Shown: positions 37,151 to 48,194 of the stretch, in pieces
Layout of the letters: each line of letters begins with the position of its first letter
How positions within the stretch are numbered: position 1 is the first letter of the stretch
From: Atherix ibis
Lineage: Eukaryota > Arthropoda > Insecta > Diptera > Athericidae
Direction: 5' to 3'
DNA length: 64,000 nt
Assembly: GCA_958298945.1 (NCBI GenBank)
Contig: OY282606.1
Span: 75,503,622 to 75,567,621 of the forward strand
Program-made: the position numbers and the translations under genes
The notes under the pieces: model-generated
The model's database searches: none
Told to the model about the DNA's origin: nothing
Seen by the model: only the letters and a program-made list of their open reading frames with translations

Positions 37151-38584
37151 TGTATTAGACTATAGACATATAAAGAGAAGTAAAGACGAATCATTTTTCA
37201 CACGAAAACTAGCACTTTAAATTACCTTAGTCTATTCATAACTTAATTGAATTATAATTAATAAAAGCAGTTCAATTTTGGCATGTAGAAAGTAGGTTGA
37301 TCACTGTACGAAATATAAGATGGAACTTTTGATAAATATGTTCCAAATAGTACATACCAATAGTCGATTGAAAAAAGAAAAGTATTTTCAAAAGTATATT
37401 TTCTTCATTAAAATTGAAGTATTTTATTAACTTATGAAAAATTTTTTGCACTACACATAATCTGTAATAAATGGTGTACGATTTAAATTGACTACTACTC
37501 ATACCATATATAAAAGATTATTAGCAAAGTTGTCTCATTGATATTTGGTAGTACGGAATTGGGTAGGCTTTGCGATAGTGTGATATTCTCTAGAATACTA
37601 ACCCCTGATAGCCTTTTATAGTATAGTTTAACTTTTCGGCACGTTAAACTATTTTATTAGTGTATTTAAGTTATTTATCAGCTATAAATTGACTGCAAAG
37701 TGAAAACAATGTTTTCAAATTATGGGCAATTAAAAGCCGTAGAAAATATAGCATGTTTATGACGAAAAAAACCTGTTAGATATTATATTTTTAACTTGTA
37801 TCATTTAAATAGTTTAATGCTAATATACATAACAAAAATTTGGAGATTTCCATTGTTTATAATTCATTTTACTTATGATCATTTTGAAGCCACGAATTAT
37901 TTGTAGCATGGTCTCCTATAACTGTGGCTTTATGTGGAATCAATAACAAAATCTAGGTGACTACTTAACATAATGGTATGCCAAAATAATATAATTTTTA
38001 TAGTAAATTTGATTTAAAATTAAATTTGTCTACGAAATATTACGAAGGATAATGATACGATTTATTTATTTATACATATGAATACTATTATTGATGTTAC
38101 CGATGATGCGTTTTAAAAATATCAGCCTTTAATTAGAGCATTCAAGATGATGCAAGTATTTGAATAAATAAAGGAAGATTTTTCCACTGAAGTTTACATA
38201 ATTTAATGTCTGAGTCTCTCTTTTAAAAGTAAACTTAATCTCTATTTATTTTTAACGTTTCCCAATAAAGGCCAATAAAGGAAAATTCACTTTTCATTAT
38301 AAAGTATTAAGAATAAAGAATAGTTCGGTGCCCTTTAATGGATTTCTATGCATGTATAATAAATGATATCCAAAGTTTACTTTAAATAGATAATTTAACA
38401 AATTGGTTTATATAGTAAATTATTTTCTATCAAGTTAAGAACATTATATATACGACTAGGGACAGCTTCAGCGTACTGTTTGCGAGCATATTTTCTATTC
38501 ACCAAAGTTTGCTGTCAATATCTTTTTCTCTCCAATTTTTAGTCTGTTTGGGTCATGCTCGGTAAAGCCCTTCCACCTAAGTTG
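37151..38584. other. AT-rich spacer
   Basis: No supported feature. 38450-38584 is slightly richer in GC. Confidence 0.6.
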
Positions 38585-39200
38585 CTGTATACGAGGATGT
38601 TAGAAAAGTAACAAGACTCAGAAAACAACTGTATTCTATTTTTATACATCAATATTATCTCCTTAACAGTAGTTCCCTTGGGCAGCTATACATCGGTAGA
38701 GCGGTAGTTCCACTCATTATAGCATTGCTAAAAGGCTTCAACTTTTGGATATTGTTGTACCAAAACTGGATAACTACATAAATCCCTCTTTTACGAAAAA
38801 AAACTTGTTAATTCTTCCAATTGTCATTCTGTGAGGTTTTCTAGCACAATTTGATTCTTTCAATTGTGAGGTTTTTTAGCACAATTTTTGCACATATCTC
38901 ATCACCAAATTTGATTAATAGAATGGAAATTTAACTCAGTACTCGTTAGATTCAATATTAACAGACAATTTAACATCACAAGTGCCCTCACTCGTTGCAA
39001 ATTTTCATCAGTTTTCGATATTGAACGCATTCCAAAAATATTTTATGCCACCTAGAAATTTGAACATATGTTCGTAATTCAAACTCTCGTATTCATCAAG
39101 ATAAACACTAAATTTCACTGTTTCAATTTTTCGAAAGTCACTACAAAAACACTTATTATGCTTTAGTTGAAATTTGTGCTTTAGGCTGAAATTTGTACAT
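38585..39200 (-). pseudogene. Mariner-like transposase relic
   Basis: The minus strand reads RKLMKICNE near 39000, then FGDEICAKIVLKNLTIERIK near 38900, resembling the (M)RKICAKMVPKNLT region of a mariner family, then RCIAAQGNYC-like C-terminal text near 38690. The end CGAGGATGTTAGAAAAGTAA at 38593 may be the terminal repeat. A short direct repeat of GTGAGGTTTTYTAGCACAAT lies near 38830 and 38865. Heavily mutated. Confidence 0.55.
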
Positions 39201-40101
39201 TACCTTTAGGAGGAACTAACGTAGATCCCATAACTAATCATTATATCTAATTCTGCTGCATTCATATTCACAGATAGTGCCAAAAATCTTCTGAAGACAT
39301 TTCTTCATACCAATTATATTTTTTTTTAAATTACTCTTCCAATTTTAGTTGAAAAATAAATATCTTTTAAGGTTAAAAATACATCAAAGAATATACAAAA
39401 AATACCCCAAAATTTCAAAAAGTTATAATAAAAAGCTCGCTTTTCATAAGCTCTGATTACAATTATATAGACAAACTTTTCGTACTAAGATAAATAGGGA
39501 AATAGACCCATTAAAAGAATTAAAATATCTAAGGTCATGTTTTAAAAATACTCACTCAATTCCAGATGTTAAAATTTGGTTACAGAATCTCTCAGCGCGC
39601 TGAAATTTCTCAATAATGAAAGGCTACGTATCCAAATCTAAACAAAATTTTATTTACAAAAATCTATGACCTCCTTTGAATATCTAATACGTGCATACGA
39701 GTTTGTACGAATATATGTATGTACTTGAATTTCGAATCGGTTCTTCTCACTCAATTCGATTATATTCAATTGATTTTTTTCATTCGTAGAAAAATTCCTA
39801 ACAAAAAATTATGTGTCTGTGAAAAATATAAAATGATGTTATTATTCAGATTCAATTGATTTTTCAATCGTTGATGAATAATATTTCCTTTCAAAACTGA
39901 ATCAAGGATAATTATTTGCGAAATTCTAGAGATAAAAATGTATGCAAATTATCAATATTTTTTTTGTTGTTGATGATTTTTAATAACATGTAGAAATTTT
40001 ACTACATTTAATAATAATTATTAATGTTTTACTAATTAATATACGTGTACTTGCAGGAAATATGAAGCATACAATATTTTTTTGTTATATAAAATTATAT
40101 G
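39201..40101. other. AT-rich spacer
   Basis: Nothing seen. Confidence 0.6.
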
Positions 40102-40953
40102 TTAGGTTGTCAATAAAGTAATTTCATCGTTTTCCGACAGAGGACTTAATTGTATTTTTTCACAACCAACTTCATACTTAAGCCTCATTATCATATGTAT
40201 TTGGACAGCTGACATAGCAAGGCTTGCTTGTGAAAAAATTCGATTGATTCTGCATAGTAGTTTTTGGTTGATACCCTTTTAAATATGGAAAGTGAAAAAC
40301 AGCATTTTCGGCATAATTTACTTTTTTACTATAGAAAAGATAAAAATGCTGTTCAAGCGATCCGGCAATTTTGATCTCGAAGATGCACCACGTTCTGTAA
40401 GGCCAATTGAAGCTGATGAAAACACAATAAAGGCATTAATTGATGCAAACCGGCGAATAACAATTTGTGAGATCGTTGAGAGATTAAATTTATCGAATTC
40501 GACCATTCATAATCATTTGAAACAGCTAAGTTTAATCTCAAAGCTCGACATATGGGTTCCTCATGTTCGTACGGAAAAAAATTTGTACCGTCGCATTGAC
40601 GTTTGTAATTGGCTTCTCAAACGCCAAGAAAATGATCTATTTTTGAAGAGTATCATCTCTGGGAACGAGAAATGGGTTGTCTACAACAATGTTAAGCGCA
40701 AAAGATCCTGGAGTAGAAAAGATGAACCGGCTCAAAGCACTTCGAAAGCCCATATTAATCAAAAAAAGGGATCTCAAAGGAATCGTTTATTTTGAGCTTC
40801 TACCGACCAACACAACGTTCAATTCTAAAGTGTACTGTCATCAGTTGGACAAATTGAATGATTCACTTAAAGAAAAAAGGTCAATAAATAAACTATTGGG
40901 TTGTTCGTAAAGTAATATCGTAATGAAACGAAATTACTTTCTTGACAACCCAA
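40102..40953 (+). mobile_element. Mariner deletion derivative, second copy
   Basis: Left terminal repeat TTAGGTTGTCAATAAAGTAA, then the transposase 5' half (FGIIYFFTIEKIKM at 40310; a deletion removes the segment that normally follows RKDKNDVQ), then ITICEIVERLNLSNSTIHNH, then ISGNEKWVVYNN (first Asp is now N), then LNDSLKEKRS. At that point it switches to AATAAATAAACTA and two terminal repeats facing each other (40896-40920 and 40928-40953). The breakpoint is the same as in 25506-26415. Confidence 0.82.
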
Positions 40954-42920
40954 CATAAAATATGATTTATTCATATTAATAAATTTTTTTTTAGTTATTT
41001 CTAGTAACATTTATATTAAAATAAAGGGTATCCCAGCTATATCACTTGCTTGATAACTAAGACTAACTGTTCGTACAGTGTTATTTTTTTTTTTAATTAA
41101 AAATATCTGTCAAGTGTTTTATTAATATTAATTTTAAAAAAATATTTCCTACATAATTTATTTGTTCTATTATGTTTTGATAAAAAAATTTAAACCATAT
41201 TTTCTCCTTTGGTAAAAATCTAATCGGTTTTTTAATTTAGTAAAACGAATTATATCAACCAATAAGTGTGATGAATTTTGAAAATTACGAGAGAAAGAAA
41301 AGTTCAATAACATTTTATAATGTTTAATTTTAGATAAATTTCACCATTATTCAGATAATTTGAACATATGTAAATAAAAAAATGAAATTTTCTCTAAACT
41401 ATGCCATTTAAAAAACAAAAGCTCTGTTCTAAATAGTCTTTGGATTTTAAAATTTGTGAGCAAAAAAAAATATCTTAAAATAGATTTACTTTAAGTAAAT
41501 TATTTTCTTTATAAAATTTTTGGTTTATTATCTAAAATTTAGAAAATTACTAGGTATTTTAAATAAGTAAAAATAACTTGCAAAGTAGTAAACAGGAGGA
41601 AAATAAATAGTTATTTTTGAAATGCAGATATGTTCAAATTAAGGATTTGCTTCCAAAAAAAAATACTTTTTCAATTATCTACTGATGAAAATAAATTCAA
41701 AGTTAAATTGAATATAATATTTTGCAGCAGTAAGGAACTTTATATATCATATAAATCTAATTTTCGAATTTCTTAATAAACGTAGTTAGTAGTAACTTAA
41801 ATTTGCTTAAACGGGGAATTTTAGTAGTTCATAATTGAAAGAGTACTAGGCATTTTTTTAATTTTTATTTAAAAATAATAGAAAAGAAAGTACGGGCTAA
41901 AAATAAATTTATCTTAAATCGATTTATCATTTTCGAATATATTAAAAATAATTCTGTTTTATCCGCATAATGATATCTAAATATTGCTTGCCGATTGGTA
42001 TTGCATTTAAAATTTTTTTTAATAATCTTAATTTTTTTAACTAAAAATTATATAGCAAAAAAAAGTAGCAGACAAACGCTGTTTTACCAACTTTATTAAA
42101 ATTATTAATTTGCCCTTATTAAAAAAATCCGTTAAAGATTTTTTTCTTCTAAAACAAAAAAATAGTTTTCGTAACTTCTTCACATATTCCCATCCTTTTT
42201 ATTGAATAAAAAATGAATCTTTTTCATAGTAATTTAGGTATATTTTTGCTTAAATAATATTTTCAAACTCATAACAAAATTTGCTCAAAAAAAAGCTAAC
42301 TAATTTTAGACTAAAATTTACGAACACTAGTTTTTGTTTCGCAAATAAAATATTTGAGATTGACATTATTAAAGGTGATATAATTTGAAAATATAAATAA
42401 TTTTTTCTTCAATAATATTTTCTGTAGTAATATTTTACGTTTTATATAATTTATTTTCCAAGCCACACATATGTGTATGTATAGCATAAAAAAATTGTAA
42501 TATATTGTAGAAGAAAAATAGAATCTTAGTTGATCATCTTTTATTTTTAATATTAAAATACATCTTGTTAAAATGTAAGTAGTTTTATTTTTAATCATTG
42601 AATTTTAGTCATTCATCAAAAACCAAATTTAAAATGTGATTAATACTATCGTATAGGATAGGATTTGGAATTATCGTCGTGTACGAAGGTATGCACGGGT
42701 ATATAAACGTTAATACTGCATTGCTCATGCACATTTTTCTTCTTCTTTTGGTTTTCTATTTATTTATTTATTATTCACCCACAACATTTAATTCGAGAAT
42801 ATTCATACTCTTCTAGGAGTACAGTTGAAATGTACTCCTTGTACATAAATTAAGAAAATTATTCAAAGTTAAGAAGCATGGAGGAAAGAAAACTTAATTT
42901 CAAAGTACGATATATTTATG
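40954..42920. other. AT-rich spacer
   Basis: Nothing seen beyond chance frames. Confidence 0.6.
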
Positions 42921-42970
42921 TGTAGGTGCTTATTTATATATAATTATATATATATAAATAAGCACCTACA
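42921..42970. repeat. Perfect 22-bp hairpin
   Basis: Arms 42921-42942 and 42949-42970 are exact reverse complements around a 6-nt loop (ATTATA). The outer half, TGTAGGTGCTTATTT, is not simple AT repeat. Confidence 0.95.
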
Positions 42971-44154
42971 AGCATATAAGATATTTGGCAATAACAAATT
43001 AAAAATTAAATTAAATGCATGTGTTTGTAAATTATTTTTAGCAACCCTTACCCCTATACTTTGTGTTAGTAGTAGTAGTGAGAGGGGAAATTATAATTAT
43101 TTTTATTTTTATTTTCTTTAATTTGTACACATACATTTGCAAATATATTTTATTATTTGTTTTTTTTTTTCATTTTCATTCTTTCGGAAATGATCGTCTG
43201 CATTAAGCAATGTCAGGGATTTTCTAATAAATTATTTTTATTTATTGTAGAAAGAAAATTAGATGTTGCCAAATTTTTTTCAAACAAAAATACAGTGTAT
43301 ATTATTCATGATAATTTGTTTGTAAATAAAATTGAAATGAAATTTTGAATTTATTTGGTTTGTAAATATTAATAAAAGAGAAATTTATTAATATTTGAAA
43401 ACCTTTCTCATAACATGAAAATTATAAATAAACGGAAATTTTATGTTTTTTGAGTATTTGGAAAAACAAAAACAAAAAGAAACAGAATATACATTTATAA
43501 ATGCTTAATTATTTAAAAAAAAATATAGATAATTTTATTATATAATGTTTTAAGATGTATATACGTATATATATACATAATATTATTCATATTTTAAAAC
43601 AACATATAAAATTAAATGAATATGACACAAAATGCACATGCAATTGAATCTCTTAGTGGCAATAATTATTAAACGTCAGGAATTTTCAAAACAGTGCCAA
43701 AATGTTTTCACACTTTTCTTTCCTAAATATATTTGCTTTTATATACAAAAGAAATTGGAATGCCACCGGCACTTTTCTATTTTGGTTATTTATGAGTAAA
43801 CAAAATTAATTTAAACAAATTCATCTAGATGGAGTTGTGTACTTGGGAGCATTTATAAAATGGATGCGGAATTTATTTAGTGCTGCCATTTTCAATATGT
43901 AAGAAATTACCAAATTATTAGTTTCTTATTATTCGTATTTTTCAAAAAATAAATTGTTAAAAAATTAATGAAAAATGACTGGTTTTCATATTTAATCAAT
44001 CAATTTTGCAACTTTAGTTAAAAAGAAAATTATTTTTAAATAGAGCATTTTACTACTATTTTGCTCTTATAATACTCTGAAAATAATATAATTATATTAA
44101 TATAAACATAGTAAATTCCGTGAGTTTTATGTTGTAGAATTATTCATACATTTA
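42971..44154. other. AT-rich spacer
   Basis: Nothing seen except short TAG trinucleotide runs near 43067. Confidence 0.6.
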
Positions 44155-44445
44155 CAATCGTATAATTTGTCAGTAATTTCGTACGACAAAAATAAATTTA
44201 TTGTAACATAAGTAATTTTTGTCAAAAACATAAAATAGTGAAGATTTTTGTGTAAAAACAATGTAGCGAAAAAAATTATTGCATAATAATTATTATTATT
44301 AAATTATACAATCATACAATTTGTCAGTAATTTCGTACGACATACATAAATTTATTGTAACATAAGCAATTTTTGTCAAAAATATAAAATAGTAAAGATT
44401 TTTGTGTAAAAACAATGTAGCAAAAAAAATTATTGCATATTATTA
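44155..44445. repeat. 154-bp tandem duplication
   Basis: Two direct copies with a 154-bp period: TTGTCAGTAATTTCGTACGA at 44167 and again at 44321. They stay alike through AAACAATGTAGC and TTATTGCATA, with only scattered substitutions. Non-coding. Confidence 0.92.
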
Positions 44446-45499
44446 AAATTTTTGAAAAGACAAAAAAATGAATTATTGATAAATAAAAAACGATTAAATT
44501 TTACATGTTTACATGATAGGCATACAAAAAAGAGTTTAAATGCAGTAATTTTAAAAAAGATACAAAATAAAAATTATGATATATAAATTAAATAAAAAAT
44601 AATTATATAAAAACCATAAATATTTTTGTGTACGTTAAAGAATTTTTTTTTGATATTTATGTGAATATTTGGAAAGATGTTAAACTGTTTATAACTATAT
44701 ATGAAACACAATAGGGAGACTTCACTTTATGTAAAACACAAAGTACATAATTTATAAAATTAATATGGAATGTTGTAATTCACTGCTTCCTATGTTCATC
44801 AACTATCTATCCATATATCAATAGGAAAAACTCCATTCTCACCTCTAAGAAGTAACCGATTGTCTGCTGTTCTCTTCTAACCGTCATGACATTTGAAACG
44901 ACAGTAAACAAGATATATTTAACTAACTTACTAATATGATATACACATAGATATTAATAAAATAAGTTAAGAACAGTCATGTGAGATAGAAATCGTCGGT
45001 GGGTATTTAGACATTCATTGGTTTTAAGTTATTTTAATCTATATTAATTATTTTGGCTATTACAATTTCCAAGCCTTTGTCGTTGTAGATGTATAATGAA
45101 TTTTTTTTTTTTAATATTTGAATATAAAAAAAATGACTAGGGACAAATAAGGCTTAGAATATATTCGTAGCTCGCCTTTATATACGAACATAGTACAAGT
45201 AAATTATTGCCCTAAAAAAATATTTTTACATTTGTCGATTTTTATTTTTATTTTTTTAACACTATCTATTTGGGTAAGAATGTTTATTTACAAGTGCTGT
45301 AAGAATGCATATTTGATAAAACATACATATTTGTTTATAGTTCTAAATAAAGGGAGGGCCATCTGTTGGTTTTCTGTAAAACTATTAGAAAACGCACACA
45401 TTATAAGCAAACAACGGAAACGTTCATTGAATAAAAAAGTTAAATCTATTAAAATTATGTATAAAAATCAATATCATTCATATAACCACCACAACTCAG
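44446..45499. other. AT-rich spacer
   Basis: Nothing supported. Confidence 0.6.
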
Positions 45500-46150
45500 T
45501 TTGCAGAACTGCATCCGAACGACGAAATTTTCGATGACTCTTCCCAATAAAAGTGGATTAACGGCCTCAATTTCTTGTCGAATATTGTTTTTTTTTGGTC
45601 TTTAAATTGTTTTTGAATGATTGGCATACACTTTTCCTCACAAGTAGTCTTAAAGAAAAAAGTCCAACGTTTTGTGAAATTATTCGATCACCGAATTTAG
45701 TACGTAACAAATCAATGTTTTTACGTGTTGTGTGGCTCATATTCAATTTATTTCAATTTCCGCCATAAAAAGTTCGTTAACATGTCACGATATCGTTCAG
45801 AATTGACTGTAATTTTTAGGATGCATCGGTTTTTCGTAAATCACATGAGGGTTTTCCGAGCCCCAGATTCAAAATATTTGTTTGTTAACGTAGTCGTACA
45901 ATGTAAAAATATGCTTTCGTCCCTAAAGATGCATTTTGCGATGTCGTTCAGAATTCACTGTCATAACCTTTTCACGATCATTTTTGAAGAAGAATGGCCC
46001 TGTAATTTCACCAACCCATAAAGGTGAATTTTTTTGAAATGTTATCATTGTATAAAAAATAACATTTCAAAATATTCATCTGGTATTCCACCAGCCCCGC
46101 TAAAGGTGAATTTTTTGAAATGTTATTTTTACACAATGCCCATTTTCGTA
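45500..46150 (-). pseudogene. Rearranged Tc1/mariner (DDE_3) transposase relic
   Basis: Minus-strand text: GEITGPFFFKNDRE and VMTVNSERHR near 46000-45940, then GSENPHVIYEKPMHP near 45830, then a second TVNSERYRDML near 45780, then NLLRTKFGDRIIS near 45700. The order is scrambled and CGTTCAGAATTSACTGT occurs twice (45795, 45945), pointing to an internal duplication. Relative of the element at 18480-19509. Confidence 0.6.
46021..46126. repeat. Triple repeat: two direct copies and one inverted copy
   Basis: AAGGTGAATTTTTTGAAATG-type units at 46021-46045 and 46103-46126 in plus orientation, and a reverse-complement unit at 46059-46081 between them. Confidence 0.9.
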
Positions 46151-46685
46151 GTAAGTTTGGATAATTAAAATGTGTTGTTCTGTTGTTAATGACTCAATGA
46201 CGCATATTTTTTAATAGATATTTGTTAAAAAAAAGAATAGATGTCCCACTTTATAAAAATTAAAGAAAATTTTTCTCACTTGAAAAATTTTCTGAAAAAG
46301 AATACTTATACTTATTAACGTAGATAATTAGTAATCTGTTTATTAAATTAAACAAAAGAAAATGAAAAAAAAATAAACAAACGCCTTCATTATGGTTGAA
46401 TTATGGATGAACGTACGAGTATATAATGATGTGGGTGGGAGTATATTTCCTATAAGAACTGTCTTCTTATAGAAGAACTTCTGAAATGATATTTTGGCAT
46501 AAAAATGTATATTATTCCCAAAACATTGCAGTCTAGTATTAATGTTAATAAATTCTTAATAATTTGTTTTTTGTTTTTAAAGAAAGTTAAACCATTTTGA
46601 GAATGTATTATTTTTTGAGAAATGTCTTTTATTTACAATTTTTTTGTGATTGTGACCAAAATATAAACAAATATTTTATTTTAAA
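46151..46685. other. AT-rich spacer
   Basis: One TACGAGTA word (46414). Nothing else. Confidence 0.6.
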
Positions 46686-47430
46686 TTGGGTTGTTCGGAA
46701 AGTAATTTTTTTTTATAAAAATGAAAGGATTTTCTTATAGTTATTTTTTATTCAATTAAATATTGTTCAGTTTGATCTAAACTGGACAATATCCATCTTT
46801 CTGGCAGTAGCATGATTCCACGCTCATAAAATTTTTGTTCTTTGCTGGCAAAAAACTGATCCAAGTGATTTTTGACCTCCTCATTTTACCGTATAAAAAA
46901 TTGTGTACAAACAAGAACAAATGATAATCGGAAGGTGTTAGTTCTGGAGAGTATGGTGGGTGTGGCAGTATATCCCATTCAAGCTCTAAAAGCTTTTGCC
47001 GAGTAGTCAAACTTGTATGTGGTTTCGCATTATCCTGTTGGAACACTATACCTTTCTTATTGACCAATTCTGACCTTTTTTCTTTAAGTGAATCATTCAA
47101 TTTGTCCAACTGACGACAATACACTTCAGAATTGATCGATGTGTTGCTCGGTAGAAACTCAAAATAAACGATTCCTTTGAAATTCCACTAAACAGATAGC
47201 ATAACCTTTTTTGATGAATATTGGTTTTCGAAGTGCATTGAGCCGACTCATCTTTTCTACTCCAGGATCTTTTGCACTTAACATTGTTGTAGACAACCCA
47301 TTTCTCGTTACCAGTGATGGTACACTTTAAAAATGGATCCTTTTCTTGGCGTTTGAGAATTAAAATGATCCATTTGCGTAAGAAGATGAGGAACCCATAT
47401 GTCAAGCTTTGAAATTAAACCTAGCCTAGA
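46686..47430 (-). mobile_element. 5'-truncated mariner (TTGGGTTGTTCGG family)
   Basis: The terminal repeat at 46686 marks the 3' end. The minus-strand transposase covers GNEKWVVYNNVKCKRSWSRK, FQQDNAKPHTSLTTRQKLLE and PPYSPELTPSDYHLFLFVHN, with 34 residues between the second and third acidic positions (DD34D). The N-terminal third and its terminal repeat are missing at ~47430, where unrelated AT-rich DNA begins. Frameshift near 47110. Confidence 0.85.
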
Positions 47431-48090
47431 GAAATTTGTTTCTTATTTACTATTATATATGTACAGAAAGATAAAGATAATAATTTTCGGTATTGGATGC
47501 TTTCAATTATTCGGTATTGGATGTTGAAATTAACTCAACAGTGTAAAAAAGACAGTTGTTGAAGTACGTGACATACATGCAAACAAGCAGTCGGTAGTTG
47601 AATTTCCCGTAGATTGTGGTAATCTAAAAAATTTATATAATATATTTGTAAGGACCTTATGCATTCATAAAAATTGCACACATACATCCAAACAAGACTT
47701 ACATACACACATGAATGACTGAATAAATAAAAATGAAAATTCCTAAAATATATTAGAATAAATAAAACTAAAGATTGCACAATTCATTTATTAGTACAAT
47801 TTTTTGTTTACTGCACTCGATTATTTATAATACTTTATTTTGTTCTTAGTTTTTTTTCCTTTTTTTTAATAAGATTAAAATACAATAAGTACGTATAAAT
47901 AGAATATTAATTTGTTTTTTTTTTCATCTAAATGTAAAACAGAAGCAGTAGAATATTTTTGCATTATTTTTTTCCTTTTTTTTGTAATTTTCAGTAGGAG
48001 ATATTCGTTTTAATATCGTAGATTGATTGATTACATATAAAATGTAGGTTAAATTCAGATGCCAAAAAATCCTATAATTTTAGGCATTCA
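47431..48090. other. Probable 3' UTR/downstream region of the Ig gene
   Basis: AT-rich. 47840-48090 may be 3' UTR. A 14-bp direct repeat TTCGGTATTGGATG lies near 47490 and 47512. Confidence 0.4.
47834..47839 (-). terminator. Candidate poly(A) signal for the Ig gene
   Basis: AATAAA on the minus strand about 250 nt after the stop codon. A second AATAAA lies at 47787-47792. In such AT-rich DNA either could be chance. Confidence 0.25.
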
Positions 48091-48194
48091 TTAAAATCGT
48101 AATCCTGGAGAATTAGCAGTAACTGCAAGTTCAGCAGATGTAGCACCGCTACCTATTGCATTTGTACCCATGCAAGTGTAGGTACCAGAATCAT
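48091..48194 (-). CDS. Exon N: end of Ig9 and stop codon
   Basis: 2 nt, 33 codons and TAA. Acceptor TTTTAG before AT GAT TCT. DDSGTYTCMGTNAIGSG is the F-G hairpin of the Ig fold. The protein ends ...VTANSPGLRF, only a few residues after the Ig domain. Confidence 0.88.
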
